This document shows, one piece after another, positions 11,101 through 21,794 of a stretch of 64,000 nt of DNA; the first letter of the stretch is position 1; each line of letters starts with the position of its first letter. The DNA is taken from positions 4,556,561 to 4,620,560 of the forward strand of contig CM036619.1 in the NCBI GenBank assembly GCA_020746105.1, in the 5' to 3' direction. Below the pieces are notes generated by a model. It made no database searches. It saw only the letters and a program-made list of their open reading frames with translations, and was not told the origin of the DNA. Position numbers and translations under genes: made by a program. The stretch comes from Trogon surrucura (lineage: Eukaryota > Chordata > Aves > Trogoniformes > Trogonidae).

Positions 11101-13774
11101 CGTCGCTGTATTTAAGAAACGTCTGGCTTTGGTATGTTTGAGTTCAGGCACGGTCTCGGCTGGCGTCGGCGGGTTCCTGGTGGCGGACGCGGGTTTCGTA
11201 GCGGAAGGTTTTCGGTCGGTGCCGATGCCCCGTATCGAGGGCGAGAGTGTTGGTTTGAGGCTGGCGAAATCGCCAAGCGCCGAAGCGCACGGAATCGCAC
11301 GGGGCTTTTTTTGTCCTTTGGGTGTCTTGAGAAATTGTCTTTTTTTTTAATTTAAGGTGAATTTTTTTATTATTTAGAACACATACTGTGAACTGTGTTC
11401 AGACAGAGGAGTATTACTACTGAAGAACACGAGACCTTGCTGAAGAGAAATGGGTTGTGAGAAATAACTTTGACTGAACTTCTGCCATGAATTCTGTCAT
11501 CTCAGTTACATTTAGTATATTCTGGTGATGTTCATCTACAAGAGGATGAGTTGTAGATGAAGATGTAGGTGAAGAGTTGTGTTTCACCCTCGAACTGGCA
11601 TTGATGTAAAATACACGCCGAGTTAGACATTTCTGAAGTGGCTTTAATATTTTATTTTTAGAGCTCCTCGAAGGTTCTGCTTTTAGTTAAACAAACGCTG
11701 TCAAGTACTCCTGATATTAATCTCTGCTTCTGGAAAGGTTCTTCTACAGTTTCAAAATCTGCATCATGTGGCCCGTGCCGACTGTAATTACCCTTTTCCC
11801 ATGAGCCTCGTGGATCGGGGCGGCGTCAAATCGCTGTTACTCCGCGTTGCCCCGTTGTGAGCCAAGATTTTCATGGCCCTGTCGAGCTGACCGAGGTCCA
11901 GCTGCGAAGAGAGAGAAGTTAAAGCTCCCTCTCGCTTCACACCCAGCAAAGGGAACATGAAACCGTTTTCGGAGGTGAGCTCACCCACGGTCGTTTGGCT
12001 TTCTCAGGCAGGGCAAGGGTGAGGAGGGCGGGAAGACGTTTTGAACCCAGAGGGTTTCAACCCAAGGCCGGGCAGGTCCACTTTTGTCCCAGCCAGCATT
12101 TGACATAGCCTCATTTCTAAGAATTGGACGTTCAAATCCCTCTTTGGAGTGTTTAATTACCATTTGTAACGCTGCCGTGTAGCAGGAAGCTCTTTTTCAC
12201 TCCCCTGTAAAGCCGAAGGAAATAATTACCCATTGTAAAGGCGCTCGAGGATTTGTAGTATTGCCAGAAGAATCAACGGAGGGGAACCGCTGCCAAAGTG
12301 TCTCCCCTTGTACCTCAGCCCGCCTGGGAAACCGCTGCGCTGGCTTCCCCCGCGCTCGCCGGTGAGGGCTCCCGAGATCTTTCCTGGCGATGCTTTGGCC
12401 TGAACTTGAGAGAGTTTTCTTTCCAGTCCTGGCATGTCTCAGGGTAAGGTGGGCGCTGATTTATTTCTGCACGTGTCCCTTATGTTTTGATACAGAAAAG
12501 GATTCTTCATTTTTTTTCGGTCACAATCGGTAAAGTAGCAAGAGTCTACATGTTTATTGCAGAATTTGTGGGAAGAGAGAGTTGAAGGGGCTTTTCTTTA
12601 GTGCTCAGTGACAACAAGCATCTGTTTTTGTCGGTGTTACTGTAGTGTCAGATTTATCCCACGTGCTCGGTGTCTTTTTGGACCTTTCCTGCAGTAGGCT
12701 TAAGGTTTGGTGGTTTCATTCTGCGTTGCTCTGTACTGTAAACTATTTGAACATATTCTGCTGGTGACGGGCAACACCTCAGACGTGAGACACCGTTAAT
12801 GCTCCGATTCTCGAGGGCTGTGGTCGGGGAGCTGCGTGTCTAGAAGTATTTCACGTGGAAGCAGAGAAGCTCAAACTTGAACCGCTTGGATTTTGCACCG
12901 TCGGGTTATTGCGAGAGGCCGGTCGGATCTGTGGTGTTCGTGGATGGCAATTTCAGACTCCAGAAGCAATAATTTCTTAGGAATGTTTCTCTTCCTGCTG
13001 GTTAGATGACTTTCATAGAGATTTATTACCTAAATAGCCTTTTAATAACACGAATCTGGTCGTTTGCTAGCGCTGGCAGTCAGCAGTTATGGAAAGACGT
13101 GGGTTGTTCATCATCAGAAGGGAGGAAGCCAGTAAATCCAACGGAGGTTAGTGCTCCTTCAAACACACAATGTCCTTTTCCCCTTTCACTTGGAGCCTTT
13201 TTCTAGACTATGAAATATTCTCAGCACGGCGGGTTGAAAAGGAGGCAGCTGCAAATTTCACCTCCTGGTTTTCCTCCCAGCGCAGACGCCAGCCCCCGTG
13301 ACGAAAGAGGTTGCGTGAGGTTTTCCACGGAGGCACAGAAGCGAGGGCTGAACCCTTCTCGTTCCTCTTCCGTCTGATCCAAATACCCCCCTTGGCCAGC
13401 GAGGATTATTGCCAGGCCCCTCGCTGAAACCTCGGTTCCGTCAGCAGAAACGCGCCCACCCGCGGTTTGCGGCGAGCTCAGCTTTCCTCCGACACCCGCC
13501 CTTCGAGGCAGGATTTTCATGGCGAACCAATGGGGTCCGGTGACCGCCTGGGTTGAGGTCACATTTACCAAGGTGGAAAAAGTCACGATCTGTTCCTGGG
13601 AGAGCAGCCCCGGGCAGGAGGAGATTTGGGGAGATGGGAACTCCCTTCCCGGAGCCGCGTCACAGGGGCTGACATTTGGTTTTCGCGTTTCCAGTCATTT
13701 GGCGTAACCGGGTCGCGCTGTTGGTCAAGTCCGCGATGGATCGTAGTTCAGTCACCGAGAGTTGGGGTTTTTTG

Positions 13775-13812
13775 GGTGTGTGTGCGTGTGCGTGTGCGTG
13801 TCTGCGTGTGTA
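13775..13812. repeat. GT/GTGC microsatellite
   Basis: Alternating GTGTGTGTGCGTGTGCGTGT within the SLC45A4 3' UTR. Confidence 0.9.
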
Positions 13813-15052
13813 TGGGTTGATATACACAGCGCTCGGGCCAAAACATCTTCGCTGGTTGTGTGCTCATCGTCACCACGCTGTTTTCCGCTGAGTTCTTCCA
13901 CGTTTCCCTCGCGCTGGTCCGAAGCGAGACGAGCTCGGCTATAAATACGTTACCCCGGTTAAACGAATAAGCAAACTCCTGCATGATATTCCAAGCACAT
14001 GTAGCAGCTTCGGCATCTGAAGTATCTTATTGTGAAAGAGAAGTTGGTTTTCTTTGCAGCTGTTTCGTCCTTGTTTCCTTTTAATAGGCCAAATAAATGT
14101 AACGAACACCAAATGTTGCACAGAAATGTTATTAATGACTGTGTAGAAGAAATACCAAATTTTATTTTTTTCTTTGCAGAGACTTTTATGGTTACAGAGA
14201 GTCCTCTAGCTGTTATTCTTCCTTAAACGACAAAGCTGAACGTTTGTAAAGCGCGTTGAAAGTGGTCATTTTTTTTAGGGAAAAAAAAAAAAAAAAAAGT
14301 GGAGCTACCCAAAGTTTTCTGTTTCTCATGTTGCATCCAGAACAAGCCTTTGGCAGAGCCGAGCTGCAGAAGCTCAGGTACCAGCCGGCGTTTGGATTTC
14401 GAGGCTCGGCAGCCCGTGCAGGCGGGAAATTGCGTTTGGGAATAACGAAAAAGGCTCGGTCGCCTTTTCGCGGCGTGGCGCCGCCGTCTGCCAAAGGCTG
14501 CTCATTATCTCCTGTCATTTAAATTAAGATCACCTCCCGGAAAACCAATTTTGTTTGGGCCTTCCACCCAAGCAGTCCTGCGGATCACCTGTCCTTCAAC
14601 CTCCCCTTCCCTCGCCCCGGGGACTGCGGGAGGCGCCCAGGAGGGAGAAATCCCTTCCCTCCCCAGCAGAGAGCGTCTGCTGAAAGGAAAAAGCTTTCGC
14701 CGCCCTCGTAACCTGCTGAAACTTCAGCAAACACCCAGGACACGGTTCACCTCGACACGCTCCAACCCAATTTTTTTTCTTAAATGCTGAAGTTGCGGGT
14801 GAAGCTCTCGGAGCGTTTAAGAAAACGAGGCATCGTCTTATTTAACCTGCACCTCGTCAATCCTGACGGAGAGCCGAGGTGTAGTAAACAGCCCCGAAAA
14901 CCAGAAAGATTTTCAGCGAATCGGCTGTTCCCAATATTATTCTTGTTTTCTGATGTAACATGAACACTAAGCCCTTTCGGTAGCCAAATGACCAGCTTAT
15001 TTTAAATGCCTCATATTAATAGAAAGCTGCATATAGGCATCTCATAGCGAGG

Positions 15053-15095
15053 AAAAAAAAAAAAAAAAACGAAAAAAAAAGCGAAAAAAAAAAAG
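15053..15095. repeat. A-rich tract
   Basis: Runs of 9-17 A broken by CG and GCG. Simple sequence; there is no retroposed gene beside it that I can recognise. Confidence 0.85.
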
Positions 15096-15545
15096 AGAAT
15101 ATTTAGTTCCTTTGTGAACTGGCCATATGACAACTACTTTTTTATCAACTTATTAAGTTGGGGCACTATAATAGCTCTTGCTGAGTTTAGCAATGTTTAT
15201 AAGCATGTGTTAAACACATAATGTTGTTTTATGAGGAAAAAGGGATAAAGGAGAGTAATGTCACAGATGAATGTTTGAGTGCGTAGACGGCATAATGTAT
15301 GTATGATTTTTATTTCTACACTGTTGAGCTTATTTTCTGTTTTAAGGTTTAAAGAAAAAAAAAAAAGAGATTTGTTGCATGAGAACTGTTTTATTGTGTT
15401 CCGCACTTTCTGTTCTTTTTGTATAATCCTGATTATTATTATTTTTTTTTCATTTATGCATAGAAAACAAACAAACAAATCAATTTAGGAATATTCTACT
15501 CCACGAGACGTTGTGTTCCAATTCGTTGTTCTGAAGTTCGATCTT

Positions 15546-15551
15546 AATAAA
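15546..15551 (+). terminator. Candidate distal poly(A) signal for SLC45A4
   Basis: AATAAA followed by the GT-rich element GTGGTGTTTGTGGGG. It coincides with the change from AT-rich, repeat-free sequence to GC-rich intergenic sequence, which is why I place the likely distal gene end here. Confidence 0.45.
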
Positions 15552-17396
15552 CATTTCGGTAAGAGTTGGTGCCTCGCCTTCCCGTGGTGTTTGTGGGGGA
15601 CGGGAGCCGAGGCGATGGGGCAGGCTCCTGCTTCTCTGTTAATATTTGTAAAAATGCCACCGCCAGACATCAGGTGGCAAAAAACCCCCAAACCCACCAC
15701 CCACAATTGGCAGACACTCGCCAGACTCGGTTCGGGTGCGAGGAAGGAGGGAGCAGGGGTGGAGGAGCGAAGCGGTGACGCCCGGGCGGGGGGATACGTC
15801 CCGGCTGCAGGCTCTGCCTTGGCCTGGCTGCTCTGACCCCTTCCCAGGAGGGGACATGGGGCGGTGGCTGTCACCTGCTGAGCCAGCAAAATCCGTTGTC
15901 ACTCGTGCCGTCAACAGCAGCGCTACCAGGGCCGAGGGGTTTTTCCTTGGAGCGGGTGACGGGGGTCTCTTGCCATCGCGGCAGGATGGGTCTTGTCCCT
16001 TTTTCACTGTCACTTCAGCCTTTTCGCTGTCACTTCGCTGTCACTTGGGCGCTGTCCCGCTCCTCTGCCTCACCATGGCAGCGCATCAGTGGGAAGAGCT
16101 CGCTAGTCCTGCTTTGATTTCCAGCAGCTGACTCGGCAGATTTGATCTGGGACTTCTGCTGAAAGCACCGCTTCAGAATTGGTAGCACCAACTCAGAGAT
16201 GCCAGTGTCCCCCGCAGCGTTTGGTTCTTTTTTGGCGAAACAGAGCTCGGCTGGGCTCCATTCTCAGTGGAGCTGAGGTTAAGGAAGAAGTGAAAAACAT
16301 TTTAAAAAAAAAAAAAAAAATCAATAAATCTGACTTCCAGCCTGGGCTATGAACTTGCTTTTTCACCAGCACCGAGGGGAGGGTGTGGGCTTCCCTCCTG
16401 GGGAGGAGTCAGTCCAAACACCTGTGCAGACCCAGAGGTTTTGGCTAGAATAGAGTGAGTTTTCTCCATAGTAGCTAGTGTGAGGTTACTGTGAGGTGTA
16501 AGGGGGGAGTGAGCGAGCGGCTGTGTGCTGCTTAGGTGCCACCTGGGGTTAAACCATGATGAGAGCAAGAGCCCTGGGCATTCCTCCAGTGAAGGAGGAT
16601 GAAGAGGCAGGGGCTGGCCTGCATCCCCAGCCTCTCCTGGCACGATGAAATTAAAGAGGTCAAAGGGGTGTGAGAGCAGCAAAGAAAGAAACTTGAACTT
16701 CCCTGGGCTGGGTCTTGCCCGATGCGACGCTGAGCCCCTCTGTCCATCCGCCTCCTTGCCGGTATCCGTGTATGAACCGTATCCCCAGTGCCCAGAGAGG
16801 AGGAGGAGGAGGATGGGGCAGAGCTCTTCATCCTGTCCAGGAGGCTGTTTGACCCCCCGAGAGGAGGAGAGGTGAGAAAGCTCATCGCTGGGCTCAGGAG
16901 ATGTGACTCAGTCCCTGGCCCTGGGAGCAGGACCCTGCGATCTCCGGCTCGGGACACCGGGTCCCTCCTCGGGGTTGGGAGTGGGGTCAAGGGAAGAGGT
17001 GAGGACAGAGGAGCCGTGTCACTCCCCGAGCTACTGTTCAGACACAGCTGGTACAAAATATCTCGCAGTGGCCTCGGGGTGGCTGGGAACAGCTTGGATT
17101 CTGCCTGGTGCTGTCATCACTTTCCAGTCTGGACTGAGGATGGAACAGCCAGCGAGACGACCTGCCCCACAGGATCCCTCAGGATCTGCAGCAGCTGGGG
17201 CCACCTCTCTCCTGTCCTGGGGGTGGGGTGGGTGGCAAATGGCCCTGCCATGTCTGTCACCAACCCTCAGCACTGGGAAGGGAGGTAAAGCCGCTGGCTG
17301 CCAAGGACCAGCATTAGAGGAAAACCAGCGGGTGCTCATCACCACCTCCACAGCCGCTGCTGCAGGCTCTGCCGAGCTGCCCCGATCCTGTCACGC

Positions 17397-17520
17397 CACA
17401 GAATTGCCCAGGTTGGAAAAGACCTTTAAGATCATCGAGTCCATCCATTAACCAAACACTAACAAGTCCTCACTTAAACCACATCCCTGAGTACCGTGTT
17501 TACCCAACTCTGACATAACT
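17397..17520 (-). mobile_element. CR1 LINE, 3' fragment
   Basis: It begins at the tail CACAGAATTGCCCAGGTTGG, followed by AAGACCTTTAAGATCATCGA. Confidence 0.85.
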
Positions 17521-18152
17521 CCTGGAGCAGGGACTCCAGCACTGGTGTCCTGCAGGACCTCGTGCACTCCCAGACCCTCTGTCCCACCGATCCCCAGCTT
17601 TGCTGCCCGACCCACGCACACGGAGCTCACTGGGGACACGGGCTGTGCCTAGGGGGGGGTGTCAACATCTTCCAGGGAAGCCAGACACCGGGGTGGGGAA
17701 GGGGGAATCCTGTAGCTTACACCCTACCTCAGCCCCCAAACAGCAGCTGACCCCCTCTCCACTGAGCCCCAGTGATGCCCCCCCTTGCCATGGGGTGTGC
17801 AGGGTCCCTGGGCAGGAGCGGGAGCCGCTGAAGCGGATGAAAGATGAGCGGAGGTAAATAAAGTCACAGCAAGGAGGCGAGGCTGGGTTTTTACTTCATT
17901 TGCTGTAAAAGGCTGAGAGCAAGAGGCGGGATTCAACCAGTACTGATGGAAAAAGGGGTCTGGTCCTACGACTGGACCCACCCCAGCTCAGGAGCGCAGG
18001 CGGGAGGGCAGAGGAAGGGGCTGTTTCTCCCCTCACTGCCCGGCCCTGGCGGGACAGTGCAGCAGCACAAACCAGCCTGAATTTCCAAGTGGCTCCTGTG
18101 TCTGCAGCCGAGTTATTTCCAGTAGCAAACACTGCCATCCCTTGGCGTGAGG

Positions 18153-18695
18153 CACAGAATAGCTCCAGCTGGAAGGGACCACAGGGATCGTGGAGCCCCC
18201 GCTCCTCGCAGGACTACCTAAAAGTTACCCGTATGACAAAGAGCATCGTCCAGGTGCTCCTTGAACTCTGACAGGCTTGGGGCCGTGGCCACTGCCCTGG
18301 GGAGTGACCGATCACCCTCTCAGTGAAGAACCTTTTCCTGATGTCCAGCTTGAGCTTCCCCTGATGCAGCTTCATTCCATTTCCTCACGTCCTATCACTG
18401 GTCACCAGAGAGAGATCAGCCCCTCCGCTGCGCAGCCCCCCCTTAGGAAAGCTGTAGACTGTGACGAGGTCACTCTCAGCCTTCTCCAACCTGAACAAAC
18501 CAAGTGACCTCAGCTGCTCCTCCTAAGTCTCACCCTTGAGGCCTTTCACCATCTTGTCTCCCTCCTCCGGATGGTTTCATGCCCTCGAATGCTTGAACAG
18601 TTTCATGCCCTTCTCCTATGAGGGCGCCCAGAACCACACAGCGTGCTCAAGGTGGGGCCACAGCAGCGCCAGGTGGGACGATCACCTGGTATTTA
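18153..18695 (-). mobile_element. CR1 LINE, diverged 3' half
   Basis: It has the tail CACAGAATAGCTCCAGCTGG, then the antisense of the RT C-terminal region (CCTGAACAAACCAAGTGACC). More diverged than neighbouring copies, hence older. Confidence 0.8.
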
Positions 18696-18739
18696 TAGTG
18701 TCACGATTTGTGGGAGCCCTTACTACGGGCCAACACAGC

Positions 18740-19066
18740 ATCACAGCATCATTTCAGGTTGGAAAAGACCTTTAAGATTATCAAGTCCAACCATTAACCC
18801 AGCAATGCCAGGCCCACTGCTAACGCCTGTCCCTGAGCGCCACATTTACAAAGCTTTTAAATGCCCCCAGGGATGGTGACACTTCCCTGGGCAGCCTGTT
18901 TCAGTCATTAACATCCCTTTCGTCAAAAGAAATTCTTCCTAATATCCGATCGAAATCTCCTCTGGTGCAACGTGAGGCCATTTCCTCTTGTCTTCTCATT
19001 CGTTACCTGGGAGCAGGGTCTGACCCCGCCTCACCACCTCCCTTCAGGAAGCTGTAGAGTGGGAGC
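18740..19066 (-). mobile_element. CR1 LINE, 3' fragment
   Basis: It has the tail ATCACAGCATCATTTCAGGT and then GGAAAAGACCTTTAAGATTA. The second CR1 in tandem orientation after 18153-18695. Confidence 0.85.
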
Positions 19067-20114
19067 ACAACCAGGAGCTGCTCTCCAGCTCAGCTTTCCC
19101 CCGGGTGAAACAACAGCTGGACAGCAGCGAGTACAGCAGCCCTGAGCCAGGATCCCTCCGCAGGACCAGTGCAAAGAGCAGCTCTGAGGAGCACCAGGGA
19201 TCTGCGGATCCCTTCCCACCACCAAGGGAAATAACTGAAAAAAAACCACTGAAAACCGAACAAAACTCCGCAACACCATTCCCACGGGTTCGTTTCCACA
19301 GCTGTAACGCTGGGGCGAAGCTGAAGTGGTGAGAACACGTACCTGAGCTTTTCCATCCCACCAGGAGAGAAAAACCAACGGGATATTGTGCTCCTCGAGC
19401 CACCCAAAGGTCCTCCTGCTCTTGGGGATGGGTTCGTTTTTCTGAAGGATCTTTGTGTCTCATGTTTTGGGCCGATGGGGTTAAACTCTTCTCCTGTACA
19501 TGGTGTTCAACAGCTGGTGTTAAGGAAAGTAGCGTTTTTAAAAAGGAGACCTCTACTCAACAAATTATGTTTGTTCGATAAACTCCTTTGGAGTCTTTTC
19601 TCAACAAAAGCATATGCAAAAAATAAATTAAAAAAAATACGTTTGCTCGTTTTGTTGTCTGACATTCTCACAAGCTGGGTACGAACCAGCTGAAAGACAG
19701 AACTTGGGTTTAAAAATGGAGGGGAAAAAAAGAAAAAAATCCCTGAAGGTGTCGACAGGCAGGTGGCAGGTTGGTGTAGCCGGGTCCGTCTCTGCAGCAA
19801 GTGAGATTTCATTGGCAGCGCTGATTTGTCTCCACAGAGAGAAACCCTTCACTTCAGTAAATAATTCATTCCACTTAGCACCACCAGCCAGCCAGCTGCC
19901 AGGGGAGAAAATGAGAAACCTGAAAGTTACAGATGAGGGAATCAGAGGAAACGTTAAGGGCAGAAGCTGGTTTTAGAAAGGAGAATAGAGACAGGAAAAA
20001 AAAAACCAAAACCTGGCCATTAAATGTCCATAGAGCACAGAGGGGATGCAAGTCGGCGCTAAAAATCATCCCTTTTGTATTGAGTTACACAGGAAAAAGA
20101 ACAAAGAGAGGCCA

Positions 20115-21364
20115 GAGTACCAACATAGTGTTTAATACTCTTAAATTGAAAAGAAAACAACTAAAAAGGTAAAATTTCAATTACCATGATATGATAAAAC
20201 CTTGAAATGGTTAGAAATAAGACATGGAATGTATTTCCTGTAGTTTACACTTTTATCAGGCTTACGCTGTCCTGTGTTTATGAGCAGAAGGGGCAGCCCA
20301 CTGTTCCCTCCTGTCTACAATATTTTCAGTCTTCTATTCCACTTTCCTTCGCGCTGATACGGATAAAACTTCCGCAGAGATTTGTTGTTTTACCTGTAGG
20401 TAACGGTTCTCGATGGGGAAAACCCCACAGCATCCATCAGGATGTTTAGGGAACAACCCGACGATGCTCATTTCGGTAATTAAAGGGTAGTTTGACGACT
20501 CCGCAGGATTTAAAGCTAAAGCAGGTTCTACACAAAAGAACAGCAGCACCTCCGATGATGGAAACGGAGAGCGGAGGGAGTGGCACAGCTCTGCACAGAA
20601 ACCAAGGTTGCTTCCAACAGCAAGTATAATAGATATGGAAATAAAATAAATTAAGTGCTTCAGATTTGAAAAAAAAAAAAAACAAAACCAAACCAAACCG
20701 TTTCACAAACTGTTACAAATGTCGGTTTTTAAAAGGAAAAACAAGCTTAAGGAGTGAAATGGTCAGTAAGAATATCTGAGTATCTCGTCTCACCTGCAGG
20801 AGCTCTCAGTGCTATTGGGGAGAGCCTGTCCGTGTCTACATTTTAAATAAAACAGCACCATAAATAACCTGCTTGAGGGGAAGGGACAGTCCTCCCAGCT
20901 CAGTCTAGCTGCTAGGTCAGGAAGACACTCAGCGTTCACAGGAATCCCCCACACACACTTGCGTGGGGTTTTTTAAATTTCCGGTGACCGTTTCCACCTC
21001 CGACAGGCCGTAAAGACAGGATCACATCCCACTCGTCAGGTAACTCCTCGCCCTGCCCAGAGCGAGCTCCGCTGGGACTCCACAGCTGGTTTCAGCTCTC
21101 TCAACCGCAGCCCCGATCCTTCCCAAAACCTGTCACATACAAACCCAGAGACCCTTCTGTTCACATTTCCGTTTCCTTATCAAGCAGCGTGAGGTGCAAA
21201 GAGAGATTTTCGATTTCCTATGACGTAGGGACCGAAAATATCTCCGTAAATACAAAACGGTAACACCGGCAGGTGGCTGAAACACAGGCAAGGCGCTGGC
21301 AGGAAGGCAGCCTGAGGGCTTCGCTTTCCTTCCGGCGCAGGTACACCTCGTTTGAATCGCGTAG
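20115..21364 (-). other. Probable DENND3 3' UTR
   Basis: Sequence between the DENND3 stop codon and the ATTAAA signal. No CR1 tail and no supported ORF lies within it. The downstream limit is an inference from the signal. Confidence 0.45.
20131..20136 (-). terminator. Candidate poly(A) signal for DENND3
   Basis: ATTAAA on the minus strand (TTTAAT on plus), followed on the minus strand by the pyrimidine- and GT-rich CTCTCTTTGTTCTTTTT. It would give DENND3 a 3' UTR of about 1.2 kb. I found no AATAAA on this strand between 20.1 and 21.36 kb. Confidence 0.4.
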
Positions 21365-21565
21365 CTATTCGGCTTTCCAAATGGCAATCTTCCCTTCGTC
21401 CTTTCCCGAGCCGCTGAGGACGTATCGGTCCTCCGCCGAGCACAGCGCCTTCACCGTATCGGCGTGACCGACCAACTCCTTCTCCACGGTCTTCTTCTCG
21501 GCGCCGACCACGTAGATCTTCCCTTTGCTTTTGCCTTGCGAACTTCCACCGCTGCCGACCCACAC
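21365..21565 (-). CDS. DENND3: DENND3 exon 23 (last WD40 blades and stop)
   Basis: The acceptor is TCCCTCCAG. It encodes [40 protein letters not shown] and [20 protein letters not shown], ending WKAE. Nearly identical to the mammalian C-terminus. Confidence 0.97.
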   Translation of the reverse strand: MWVGSGGSSQGKSKGKIYVVGAEKKTVEKELVGHADTVKALCSAEDRYVLSGSGKDEGKIAIWKAE

Positions 21566-21715
21566 CTGGAGGGAAAACGAGGCAAAACCACGATCATTTT
21601 CATTACTTATTGCAGTCTAGAACAGTCGAGGAGATTACGTGCCACACGGATGCAGTGAGGGTTCTCTCCTGCTGGGCTGGAAGGGAAACACTGAAAACTG
21701 ATTAGATAGATAGGT

Positions 21716-21794
<79 letters not shown>

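Larger units (their letters stand above)
9497..15565 (+). other. Probable SLC45A4 3' UTR
   Basis: No supported ORF lies here and no CR1 copy occurs between about 8.96 and 17.4 kb, unlike every other intergenic or intronic stretch. The human gene has a long 3' UTR. Two AATAAA hexamers with GT-rich sequence downstream (11095, 15546) are candidate ends. Holds a GT microsatellite near 13.78 kb, an A-rich tract near 15.06 kb and a CpG-rich block at 10.65-11.3 kb. The true end is not known. Confidence 0.5.
15571..20110. other. Convergent intergenic gap between SLC45A4 and DENND3
   Basis: GC-rich sequence to about 18.1 kb, then CR1 fragments at 17.4, 18.15 and 18.74 kb and AT-richer sequence to 20.1 kb. 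Many open frames exist here on both strands, but none shows splice structure, similarity or a domain I recognise. A short imperfect tandem of CTGTCACTT units lies at about 16004-16050. Confidence 0.6.

Noticed and set aside
15485-17451. Several 100-180 codon frames on both strands of the intergenic gap
   Set aside because: Overlapping frames in GC-rich sequence with no splice structure, domain or recognised similarity.
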